A DNA stretch of 64,000 bases from JAVEDQ01 sp963783105 (GTDB lineage Bacteria > Actinomycetota > Actinomycetes > Frankiales > Frankiaceae). Under the pieces are notes generated by a model that saw only the letters and a list, made by a program, of their open reading frames with translations, was not told where the DNA came from and ran no database searches. The translations under genes and the position numbers were made by a program. The stretch spans positions 186,001 through 250,000 of the forward strand of contig CAWAMI010000004.1 of assembly GCA_963783105.1 (NCBI GenBank). Direction: 5' to 3'. The first letter of the stretch is position 1. Each line of letters opens with the position of its first letter. This document shows, piece after piece, positions 22,966 through 30,325 of the stretch.

Positions 22966-24257
22966 CCGGCGTTGTTCCCGCGCTCGCCGGGCTCGGGGAG
23001 CAGGGGGCCGTGCTGCTGGCGGGGCCGCCGTCCGGAGCCGGACGGGAGCCTCTCGCCGCCCACCTGGAGCGTCTCGGGCTCCTGCCGTCCGCATCCGAGG
23101 CGGTTTGCGCGGAGATCCAGGCCAGCGGGCTCCGCGGGCGGGGCGGCGCCGACTTCCCGGTGGCCCGGAAGATCCAGGCCGTGCGCGATGCCGCGGCGCG
23201 CACGGGACGTCCCCCGGTCGTCGTCGTCAACGGCAGCGAGAGCGAGCCGGCGAGCCGCAAGGACGAGGTGCTGCTTGCGTTCCGGCCGCACGTGGTGCTC
23301 GACGGCGCGGCCGCCGCGGCCCGGCTGGTCGGTGCCGACGAGGTGATCGTCCACGTCCACGGCGCATCGCCGGTGCACAGCCTCGCCGCCGCGCTGAACG
23401 AGCGCGCCGGCGCGGGCCTCCCCGACCCGGCCTGGCGCCTGAGCCGCGGCGCCGGTTCGTACACGTCGGGGGAGTCGACCGCCGTCGTCCGGTACCTCGA
23501 GGGTGGGCCGGCGCGACCACGCTCGAACCGCTCACCGATCGCCGAGCGGGGTCTCCACGATGCCCCGACGTTGCTCCACAACGCCGAGACGTTCGCCCAG
23601 TTGGCGCTGCTGTCCCGGTTCGGCCGCGCCGCATGGCGCCCCGACGGACCCGCGGACGGCAGCTTCCTCGTCACCTTGGACGGGGACGTCCGTCAGCCCG
23701 GGCAGGTCGTCGAGGTGGCCGGTGCGGCAACGCTCGGCGACCTCCTGTCGGGGCCGGGTGGGGCGTCCTGCGACGCCCCGGTCCTCGTCGGTGGTTTCGC
23801 CGGTAGCTGGGTCGACACCCGGCGTGCCCGGGGTCTTCCGCTCGGCCGTGCCGGCATGGCGTCGGCCGGGGTGCCGGCCGGCTGCGGCCTCATCGCGGTC
23901 CTGCCGGAGGGCGGGTGTGGCGTCGCGCAGACCGCCCGGCTGGTGCGCTGGCTCGCGGGTCAGAGCGCCGGACAGTGCGGGCCCTGCGTGTTCGGTCTGC
24001 CCCGGCTGGCCGACCTGATCGAGCGGTTGGCCACGGGTCGGCCACGCCGCCGGGACCATGCGCAGCTGGGCCGGCTGTCGTCCGCGATCGCTGCCCGTGG
24101 CGCGTGCCGGCACCCGGATGGCGTCCTGGGCCTCGTCGCGAGCATGCTGAACGTGTTCTCCGCGGACGTGGTCCGGCACGTCGCCGGGTCACCCTGCCGG
24201 GTGGCCGAGGCGACGCCGTGGCTCCGACTGCCCGACGATCAACGGGGTGCTGCATGA
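22962..24257 (+). CDS. NuoF-like NADH dehydrogenase flavoprotein
   Basis: The 431-residue protein matches the NuoF/HoxF/RnfC-type 51-kDa fold: FMN/NADH-binding 'SGLRGRGGADFPVARK' (residues 55-70), 'NGSESEPASRKDEVLL', and 'GAGSYTSGESTAVVRYLEGG' (family 'GAGaYicGEETALleSlEG'). The SLBB domain follows. The C-terminal iron-sulphur region reads 'SAGQCGPCVFG' where NuoF has 'S-CGKCTPCREG', so the first cluster cysteine is alanine; a further cysteine sits in 'GACRHPDG'. It should oxidise NADH in the cytoplasm and pass electrons to the ferredoxin or directly to the haem protein. Start GTG overlaps the previous stop. Confidence 0.88.
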   Translation: MTGVVPALAGLGEQGAVLLAGPPSGAGREPLAAHLERLGLLPSASEAVCAEIQASGLRGRGGADFPVARKIQAVRDAAARTGRPPVVVVNGSESEPASRKDEVLLAFRPHVVLDGAAAAARLVGADEVIVHVHGASPVHSLAAALNERAGAGLPDPAWRLSRGAGSYTSGESTAVVRYLEGGPARPRSNRSPIAERGLHDAPTLLHNAETFAQLALLSRFGRAAWRPDGPADGSFLVTLDGDVRQPGQVVEVAGAATLGDLLSGPGGASCDAPVLVGGFAGSWVDTRRARGLPLGRAGMASAGVPAGCGLIAVLPEGGCGVAQTARLVRWLAGQSAGQCGPCVFGLPRLADLIERLATGRPRRRDHAQLGRLSSAIAARGACRHPDGVLGLVASMLNVFSADVVRHVAGSPCRVAEATPWLRLPDDQRGAA

Positions 24258-24502
24258 GCTCGGGCGACAGCGACGATCTGCGGCTCCACATCGACGGGGA
24301 GCGTTGCCGGGGCCACGGCATCTGCGCCCTGCTGCTGGCCGAGCACGTCGACCTGGACGACTGGGGCTACGCGGTCCTGGACCAGGCGGCGGTGAACTCC
24401 CGAAGGTCCGCGCGGCGGGCGCGACGGGCGGTCCGCGCCTGCCCGCAGCAGGCGTTGCACCTCCGTCCGGCCGTCGAGAAGCTCGGAGGACCGCAGGTAT
24501 GA
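24254..24502 (+). CDS. Ferredoxin, [3Fe-4S] type
   Basis: This 82-residue ferredoxin has the pattern C18-x5-C24 ('CRGHGIC') and C63-P ('ACPQQAL'), with no fourth cysteine, as in the [3Fe-4S] ferredoxins that often accompany actinobacterial P450s. Here no P450 is present; the gene is wedged by ATGA overlaps between the NuoF-like gene and an anchored-protein gene. It probably shuttles electrons from the NADH module to the membrane haem protein. The central segment 'AAVNSRRSARRARRAVR' is unusually basic, which might favour docking to the membrane surface. Confidence 0.88.
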   Translation: MSSGDSDDLRLHIDGERCRGHGICALLLAEHVDLDDWGYAVLDQAAVNSRRSARRARRAVRACPQQALHLRPAVEKLGGPQV

Positions 24503-24993
24503 CCCCCGAGCCGCCGCAGGGGCGGGTGACGCCCTGGTGGGTGGGCCCCGCCGTCCTCGCCGTCCTCGGCGTCGCGGTGGGAGCTTTTCTCGTCGCCCGT
24601 CCGTCGGCCGAAACCGGCTTCCCCGCTCAGGTCCAGGTTCGTGGTGCCGCGCCGCTGAGCGCACCGGTGGATCCGACCCGTCTCCCGAGCCGCACCGCTC
24701 CGGCGGCGCCCTCGCACACCTCCCCTGGGGGACCGACGGCGCTCCCCGCTCCCGGATCCCCAGCGGAGCCCTCGGCCGGGGGTGGTGTGGCGGTGGCGGC
24801 CGGGGCCGCCGGTTCGGCGCCGGCTGAGCCGGCGGGCCATCCGGCGGAGCGAGAAGACCATCGTGCCGGACCCCCGTTGACCCCGGTCGGGTCCCCGTCC
24901 GCCGCCGTCGTCTCGCGCCAGCAACCGGTGCTCTCGGGACCCGGGGACGAATCGAGCGAATCCCCGTCGACCGGCGACGGAACGGACGACTGA
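24499..24993 (+). CDS. Signal-anchored Pro/Ala-rich protein of the redox operon
   Basis: The 164-residue product has one membrane helix (WWVGPAVLAVLGVAVGAFLV) near the N-terminus and then only low-complexity Pro/Ala/Ser/Gly sequence ending in the acidic 'ESPSTGDGTDD'. No HATTGASG motif, lipobox or catalytic motif is present. The region after the helix ('QVQVRGAAPLSAPVDPTRLP') looks like the linker that precedes class E/F sortase domains, but no sortase domain follows. ATGA overlap ties its translation to the ferredoxin. It may be a structural partner of the two HATTGASG proteins; this is inference. Confidence 0.62.
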   Translation: MTPEPPQGRVTPWWVGPAVLAVLGVAVGAFLVARPSAETGFPAQVQVRGAAPLSAPVDPTRLPSRTAPAAPSHTSPGGPTALPAPGSPAEPSAGGGVAVAAGAAGSAPAEPAGHPAEREDHRAGPPLTPVGSPSAAVVSRQQPVLSGPGDESSESPSTGDGTDD

Positions 24994-24994
24994 C

Positions 24995-26524
24995 GTGGGC
25001 GCGCCGACCAGGTCCTCGCCCTCGGCATCGGGGCGGACGCACGCGAGCCCCGATCACGACCGCTCCGGAGTGACCGTGCCCGCCCCGCGCCGCTCGGCGC
25101 GGGAGAGGCGCGCCCGGAGCAGTCCTCGGCGACGGCTCGGCACAGCCGCTCGTCTCGCACTGTTCCAGGGGCTGATCCTCGCGTTCATCCTCGCGGTGGT
25201 GGTCGCCGGGATCGTCCATGCGTTCTCGGCGCAGACCCACACCTCGGCGTCCCGACAGCTCGGGGCCGAGGCTCAAGCCTTCGCCCTGCAGGCCCAGAGC
25301 CGACCCCGGACGCAGGGACTGCCCGAGTTCACCCGCGACTACCTGGCCGCTCGGGCTCTACCGGACAACCAGGTGGACGTCGTGATCCTGCCCGGTCCCA
25401 GGGTGCTCGGGAGCGCCGGATCGGGCGACCTGCTGGCCAGCGGCGTGCTGGAGCCCTGGGGCAGAACGCCGCCGACCAGCGGTTCCCTCCGGACCGAGAC
25501 CGTGGCCGGGCGCCCGCTCGAGCTGTTCGCAGCACCGCTGAAGGACGGGGACAAGACCATCGGTGTCTTCGTCTCCGCCCTGGACCGGTCCCGGCTGGTG
25601 GCCGACCAGCGTCGCATCCTCCACCTCGCGGTCGGGGAGGCGTTGGTCGCCCTGCTCGCCGCGGCTGCGGCCAGCTATCTCCTGCTGCGCCGGCTGCTGA
25701 ACACGGTGGGCCGCATCACCACGACTGCCGCCGGCCTCGGCAGCGGCGACCTGGACCGGCGGCTGGGGGACCAGGGCTATGACGACGAGGTGAGCGAACT
25801 GGCCGCGACCTTCGACGTCATGGCGGATCGCATCGCCGCCGCCATCGTGGCGCAACGCCGGCTGCTGTCGGACGTCTCGCACCAGCTGCGAACACCGCTG
25901 ACGGTGGCCCGAGGCCACCTCGAGGTGCTCGCCCGGACCGGCGCCGACGACCGGAAGGAGGTCGAGGAGACGGTCTCGCTCGTCGTCGACGAGGTCGATC
26001 ACATGCGGTCGCTGGTCGAGCGGTTGCTGCTGCTCGGCTCGGCGCTGGAGCCCGACTTCCTGGAGACCGCACCGGTCGACCTGCGGGCCCTGCTGGCCGA
26101 CGTGGTCGAGTCGGCCCACGTTCTCGGCGACCGGGCGTGGTCGTTGGGGCCGGTGCCGGATCTGACGCTTCTCGCCGACGGCACGAAGCTCCGTGGAGCG
26201 TTGCTGAACCTGCTCGACAACGCCGCCACGGCGACGGAACCGGGTGACGCCATCGCGGTCACCTGCGTCCGGCAGACGGACGGCACGTTGGTGGTGTGTG
26301 TCGACGACTCGGGTCCCGGCATCGCGCCCGAGCAGCGGGCGATGGCCCTCGCCCGCTTCCGGCAACCCGTCTCGACCACGCGGCACCACACCGGGCTCGG
26401 GCTGGCGATCGTGAAGGCGGTGACGGAGGCGCACGGAGGACGTCTGTCTCTCGAGTCCAGCCCCCTCGGCGGGTGCCGGGTTCGCGTCCTGCTGCCGCCG
26501 GATCTGATCATCGAACCGGTCTGA
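24995..26524 (+). CDS. Sensor histidine kinase
   Basis: The 509-residue protein has a basic N-terminus, membrane helix 1 (about 52-75), an extracytoplasmic sensor domain (76-208), helix 2 (about 210-235), a HAMP domain, the HisKA motif 'LLSDVSHQLRTPLTVARGHL' with phospho-acceptor His296, and an ATPase domain with N box 'LLNLLDNAATATEPGD', G1 'VDDSGPGIAP' and G2 'HHTGLGLAIVKA'. It is one base from the preceding gene and pairs with the response regulator six bases downstream. The periplasmic-side sensor has no recognised fold. A GTG at about 25073 is an alternative start. Confidence 0.93.
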   Translation: MGAPTRSSPSASGRTHASPDHDRSGVTVPAPRRSARERRARSSPRRRLGTAARLALFQGLILAFILAVVVAGIVHAFSAQTHTSASRQLGAEAQAFALQAQSRPRTQGLPEFTRDYLAARALPDNQVDVVILPGPRVLGSAGSGDLLASGVLEPWGRTPPTSGSLRTETVAGRPLELFAAPLKDGDKTIGVFVSALDRSRLVADQRRILHLAVGEALVALLAAAAASYLLLRRLLNTVGRITTTAAGLGSGDLDRRLGDQGYDDEVSELAATFDVMADRIAAAIVAQRRLLSDVSHQLRTPLTVARGHLEVLARTGADDRKEVEETVSLVVDEVDHMRSLVERLLLLGSALEPDFLETAPVDLRALLADVVESAHVLGDRAWSLGPVPDLTLLADGTKLRGALLNLLDNAATATEPGDAIAVTCVRQTDGTLVVCVDDSGPGIAPEQRAMALARFRQPVSTTRHHTGLGLAIVKAVTEAHGGRLSLESSPLGGCRVRVLLPPDLIIEPV

Positions 26525-26529
26525 GCGCG

Positions 26530-27207
26530 ATGCAGCTCCTGATCGTCGAGGACGACCCCCGGATCGCGTCCTTCCTCGTGAAGGGGCTGCGGGCGGAGGG
26601 GCATTCCGTTCTGTCCGTTGCGAGCGCGGAGGACGCCGATGAGCTGCTGCTTTCCGGATCCGATACGCCCGACCTGATGCTGCTCGACCTGTCGCTGCCC
26701 GGCGGTGACGGGGAGGATCTGCTGAGGCGGCTGCGGCGACGCGGTAATGCGCTCCCGGTCATCGTGGTGACTGCCCGCGCCGGGGTGGCGCACCGGGTAC
26801 GCGGGCTCGATGCCGGCGCCAACGACTACGTCACGAAGCCCTTCGCCTTCGAGGAGCTGCTGGCCAGGATCCGCGCCGTCTGGCGGTCCGCCGCTCAACC
26901 GACGGCGAGCGAACTGGTCGTCGAGGACCTCCGGCTCGATCTGCTGACGAAGGTCGCGTTACGAGCCGGCCGCCGGATCGAGTTGGCGCCCCGGGAGTGG
27001 GCGCTGCTCGAATTGTTCATGCGGCACCCCACCCAGGTCCTGAGCCGGACCCGCATCCTCAGCAGCGTCTGGCGCTACGACCTGGACCCTGGCAGCAACG
27101 TCGTCGACGTCTACGTCGGCTACCTGCGCAAGAAGATCAATCTGCCGGGTTGTGTGCCGTTGCTGCACACCGTCCGCGGGGCGGGCTATCGCCTCGTCCG
27201 ACCGTGA
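26530..27207 (+). CDS. OmpR/PhoB-family response regulator
   Basis: The 225-residue regulator has a receiver domain with acidic pocket 'VEDD' (residues 6-9), phospho-acceptor Asp53 in 'LMLLDLSLPGGDG', the conserved Thr in 'VIVVTARAG' and Lys in 'DYVTKPFAF'. A winged-helix C-terminal domain follows ('ELAPREWALLELFMRHPTQV', 'VDVYVGYLRKKIN', 'TVRGAGYRL'). It probably regulates its own operon through the CTTAAG repeat at 20277-20293. Translated immediately after the kinase gene. Confidence 0.95.
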   Translation: MQLLIVEDDPRIASFLVKGLRAEGHSVLSVASAEDADELLLSGSDTPDLMLLDLSLPGGDGEDLLRRLRRRGNALPVIVVTARAGVAHRVRGLDAGANDYVTKPFAFEELLARIRAVWRSAAQPTASELVVEDLRLDLLTKVALRAGRRIELAPREWALLELFMRHPTQVLSRTRILSSVWRYDLDPGSNVVDVYVGYLRKKINLPGCVPLLHTVRGAGYRLVRP

Positions 27208-27354
27208 GCGACACGAACTCCGAACCTCGACGACCCCGAGGTCGAGGAGATCGAGGCGAGGCCTATGTCCCCGATGGCTTCGGCCGAGGTGGGTGGCACA
27301 CGTGGCCTGCTGGTTCTCCTCGACGTCTGCGGGAATCGGTTGCTCGTGTCCCAA

Positions 27355-28191
27355 ATGACGAGCGCCAGGCGTCCCTCCGACGACAGGGACCGCGACGCCT
27401 CGGGCCCGCCGGGGGAGCGGGCGGTGGCGAAGTTCTCGCGGTTCGGCCTATTCGCCCGAACGGTCTTCTACCTGCTGCTCGTCTACCTCGTCGTCCAGAC
27501 GATCGTCGACGGTGGTGGAGGGAAGCAGGCGAACGCGCACGGCGCGTTGACCACGGTCGGGTCGAAGCCGGCGGGCCAGGCGGCGCTGATGGCGACTGCC
27601 TTCGGTTTCTTCGTCTTCGGCGCCACTCGGGTCTGGGGCGCCCTCCGGGACGACGCTCCCTCCGTCTGGCGGCGACTCACCACGCTGCTGCAGGGCCTGT
27701 TCTACCTCGCCCTCAGCTGGGTGCCCCTGTCCTACACCCTGGGCCACCGGTCCGCCGGCAGTGAGCAGCAGCAACAGCAGACGGCACGAGGCCTGCTTCA
27801 CCTTCCGGCCGGGCGCGAACTGATGGTGGCGGTCGGCGTCATCATCATTCTGGTCAGTCTCAACCAGATCCGGACAGGGGTGGGCCAGGACTACGCCTAC
27901 GGGATGGATGTCGAGCAGTCACCCCGCTGGATCCAGGCCCTGGTACGGGCAGCGGGCACCATCGGCATCCCGGCTCGGGCCGTCGTGTTCCTCCCCATCG
28001 GGATCTTCTTCATCATCGCCGGCATCCAAGGCAACGCCAAGCAGGCCGATGGGCTGGACCGGGAACTGTCCAGTCTGGCGGACAGCGCCTGGGGGGATGC
28101 ACTCCTCGCGCTGATCGCGCTCGGCCTTCTCGTCTTCGCCGTCTACTCCGGTCTCGAGGCCCGCTACCGGACGGTCACCAAGGGCAAGTGA
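27355..28191 (+). CDS. DUF1206 membrane protein
   Basis: From ATG 27355 the 278-residue product has six membrane helices arranged as three repeated pairs, each beginning with an aromatic 'FARTVFYLLLVYLVVQTI'-like helix ('GRELMVAVGVIIILVSLNQI', 'IPARAVVFLPIGIFFIIAGI'), which is the layout of DUF1206 proteins. Function is unknown. A glutamine run lies in the first connecting loop (SEQQQQQTARG). An earlier ATG at 27265 has a better ribosome-binding site (GAGGCGAGG) but adds an atypical N-terminus, so the start is undecided. Probably not part of the redox operon, since 147 bases separate it from the regulator gene. Confidence 0.8.
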   Translation: MTSARRPSDDRDRDASGPPGERAVAKFSRFGLFARTVFYLLLVYLVVQTIVDGGGGKQANAHGALTTVGSKPAGQAALMATAFGFFVFGATRVWGALRDDAPSVWRRLTTLLQGLFYLALSWVPLSYTLGHRSAGSEQQQQQTARGLLHLPAGRELMVAVGVIIILVSLNQIRTGVGQDYAYGMDVEQSPRWIQALVRAAGTIGIPARAVVFLPIGIFFIIAGIQGNAKQADGLDRELSSLADSAWGDALLALIALGLLVFAVYSGLEARYRTVTKGK

Positions 28192-28341
28192 ACCCGGGCT
28201 CGGCGAGGTGGTCAGCTCTGCGCGTCGCCCTCCCGGTGGGCGTCGGTCGTCCGCCAACGGCCCGGCGCCGGGCCGGCTGCCGGAGAGGCCACGTGCACGA
28301 CAGCGTGGCCGTTGGTCAAGCTGCGTCCCCTGGGTTCCGGC

Positions 28342-28359
28342 GGTACAGTTAGTCGTACC
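28342..28359. promoter_or_regulatory. GGTAC-N8-GTACC dyad, likely antitoxin operator
   Basis: An inverted repeat GGTAC (28342-28346) and GTACC (28355-28359) lies about 42 bases before the antitoxin ATG, in the only AT-containing stretch of the upstream gap. YefM-type antitoxins repress their own operons through short palindromes with a GTAC core, so this is the natural candidate. Confidence 0.5.
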
Positions 28360-28400
28360 AGTTGCCGAAGAGGCGCGTGGGCTCGTCGAAGGGGACGTTG

Positions 28401-28649
28401 ATGTCGATCACGGCTAGCGAAGCGCGTCGGCGACTCTTTCCCTTGATCGAAGAGGTCAATGACGATCAGGTGGCAGTCGAGATCGTGTCGCGGAGCGGGA
28501 CCGCGTATCTGGTCTCCGCGGATGAGTACCACGCGTTGCGCGAGACGGTTCACCTGCTCCAGTCCCCGCGGAACGCAGAGCGTCTCCGGCAGAGCCTCGA
28601 CGACGTTCGCGCCGGTCGCGTGAGCGAGAAGGACCTCGCCTCCGAGTGA
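28401..28649 (+). CDS. yefM: Type II antitoxin, YefM/Phd family
   Basis: ATG 28401 follows AGGGGACGTTG; the product has 82 residues. The N-terminal part 'MSITASEARRRLFPLIEEVN' and 'VEIVSRSGTAYLVSADEYHA' is the classical YefM/Phd DNA-binding fold; the C-terminal helix (LLQSPRNAERLRQSLDDVRA) is the toxin-binding segment. The stop overlaps the toxin start in GTGA. It neutralises the YoeB toxin and probably represses the operon through the dyad at 28342-28359. Confidence 0.94.
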   Translation: MSITASEARRRLFPLIEEVNDDQVAVEIVSRSGTAYLVSADEYHALRETVHLLQSPRNAERLRQSLDDVRAGRVSEKDLASE

Positions 28650-28897
28650 GAGTCTCCTTCACGGCCAACGGCTGGGAGGACTACTGCAGCTGGTCCGATG
28701 ACCGGAAGACGCTGCGTCGCATCAACAGGCTTATTGATGGGGCCACCCGCGACCCGGGCGCGGGAACAGGCAAGCCGGAGCGGCTCAAGGGTGACCTGGC
28801 GGGCTGCTGGTCCCGACGCATCGACCAGGAGCACCGCCTGGTCTACACGGTCAGCGGTGAGCAACTGGTCATCCTGCAGGCGCGGTACCACTACTGA
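28646..28897 (+). CDS. yoeB: Type II toxin, YoeB/Txe mRNA interferase
   Basis: The 83-residue protein is very close to the YoeB consensus: 'KPERLKGDLAGCWSRRIDQE' followed by 'HRLVYTVSGEQLVILQARYHY'. The catalytic residues known from Escherichia coli YoeB are present: Glu45, Arg64, His82 and Tyr83. YoeB cleaves mRNA at the ribosomal A site. The GTG start is translationally coupled to the antitoxin, ensuring antitoxin excess. The pair appears intact. Confidence 0.95.
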   Translation: MRVSFTANGWEDYCSWSDDRKTLRRINRLIDGATRDPGAGTGKPERLKGDLAGCWSRRIDQEHRLVYTVSGEQLVILQARYHY

Positions 28898-28962
28898 GCG
28901 AGTGGGACCGCGGAGTGCTCCCCGCCCCTGGAAGGTTGTCCACAGCTTGTTCTGGTCGAGTT

Positions 28963-28992
28963 GTCACGCTCTGCACATGCACATAGCGTGAC
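28963..28992. promoter_or_regulatory. 8-bp inverted repeat upstream of the tad operon
   Basis: GTCACGCT (28963-28970) and AGCGTGAC (28985-28992) form a perfect inverted repeat with a 14-base spacer, ending 37 bases before the tadA start. It may be an operator for the pilus operon or the hairpin terminator of the toxin gene; no uridine tract follows. The spacing of half-sites (22 bases start to start, two helical turns) suits a dimeric regulator. Confidence 0.45.
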
Positions 28993-29029
28993 TGACTGAC
29001 CGGTTTGCGGGGTCTTTCGGGGGTTCGTC

Positions 29030-30325
29030 GTGACGCTACGCGCTGATGACGCACGTCCCGACGCGTCCGCGGCGGCCATCGCCGAGGTCGAGGAGCATGT
29101 CCGGCAGCTGATCCGGTCACGCGGAGTTGACCCTTCGCGGGACACGGCGACCGCCCGTCGACTGGTGCAGGAGGCGCTGGACGCCTACGGCGAGCGGACG
29201 CTGGCCGGGTTGCTGCCGACCATCGCCGACCCGGAGTTGGCGGCCTCGGCGCTCTACGACCGGGTCGCCGGCGCCGGTCCGCTGCAGCGCTACCTCGACG
29301 ATCCCGAGATCGAAGAGATCTGGATCAACGAGCCTGGCCGCGTGTTCATCGCACGCCACGGCCGCAGCGAACTGACCACGACGATCCTCACCGACGCCCA
29401 GGTGCAGGACCTGGTCGAGCGCATGCTCAAGACGTCCGGACGGCGTGTGGACCTTTCCCAGCCGTTCGTCGACGCGACGCTTTCGGACGGCTCGCGCCTG
29501 CACGTCGTCATCCCGGACATCACCCGGCGGCACTGGTCGGTGAACGTCCGGAAGTTCGTGCTCCCCGCCGGGCATCTCGACGACCTCGTCGCCATCGGCA
29601 CGCTGACCGAGCAGGCCGCGCAGTTCCTCGAGGCGGCGGTCGTCGCCGGGCTGAACGTCGTCGTCGCCGGCGGCACCCAGGCCGGCAAGACGACGATGCT
29701 CAACTGCCTCGCCGCCGCCATCCCGGGGCGGGAGCGGATCATCAGCTGCGAAGAGGTCTTCGAGCTGCGGCTGCCCGCACCCGACTGGGTCGCGATGCAG
29801 ACCCGGTCGCCGAACCTCGAGGGCACCGGCGAGATCCCGCTCCGCCGGCTCATCAAAGAGGCGCTGCGGATGCGGCCCGACCGCCTGCTCGTGGGGGAGG
29901 TGCGGCAGGAAGAGGCGCTCGACCTGCTGATCGCGCTCAACAGCGGCGTTCCCGGCCTCGCCACCGTGCACGCCAACTCCGCCCGCGAAGCCGTCACCAA
30001 GCTCTGCACCCTGCCCCTGCTCGCGGGTGAAAATGTCGCGCACCATTTCGTTGTCCCGACGGTCGCGAGCTCGGTGGACCTCGTCGTCCATCTGATCAAG
30101 GACGGGTCCGGCCGGCGGCGGGTGCGCGAGGTCGCGGCACTGCCCGGCCGCGCCGAGAACGGCGTGGTCGAGGTGGCGCAGCTGTTCGCGACCGACGAGC
30201 AGGGCCGGCTCGTGCGTGCCGACGGCTACCCGCCGCATGCGGAGCGGTTCGCGTGGGCGGGTTTCGACCTGGCCGAGCTGCTGGGGCCGGCCGTCGAGCG
30301 GGCGCCGGTCGCGAGGTGGGCCTGA
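29030..30325 (+). CDS. tadA: Tad pilus secretion ATPase TadA/CpaF
   Basis: The 431-residue protein is a type II/IV secretion ATPase: Walker A 'AGGTQAGKTT' (residues 213-222), Asp box and 'GEVRQEEALDLLIALNSG' (Walker B/His-box region), and 'GVPGLATVHANSAREAVTKL'. The Walker A glycine-serine of other members is Gln-Ala here. CpaF-type enzymes power assembly of Flp pili from the cytoplasmic face of the membrane. GTG 29030 is the first gene of a seven-gene operon with 1-8 base overlaps or gaps. Confidence 0.94.
   Translation: MTLRADDARPDASAAAIAEVEEHVRQLIRSRGVDPSRDTATARRLVQEALDAYGERTLAGLLPTIADPELAASALYDRVAGAGPLQRYLDDPEIEEIWINEPGRVFIARHGRSELTTTILTDAQVQDLVERMLKTSGRRVDLSQPFVDATLSDGSRLHVVIPDITRRHWSVNVRKFVLPAGHLDDLVAIGTLTEQAAQFLEAAVVAGLNVVVAGGTQAGKTTMLNCLAAAIPGRERIISCEEVFELRLPAPDWVAMQTRSPNLEGTGEIPLRRLIKEALRMRPDRLLVGEVRQEEALDLLIALNSGVPGLATVHANSAREAVTKLCTLPLLAGENVAHHFVVPTVASSVDLVVHLIKDGSGRRRVREVAALPGRAENGVVEVAQLFATDEQGRLVRADGYPPHAERFAWAGFDLAELLGPAVERAPVARWA

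Noticed and set aside
28936..28944. DnaA-box-like TTGTCCACA
   Set aside because: It is a single copy with no cluster, no dnaA/dnaN genes and no AT-rich unwinding region, so an origin is not supported.
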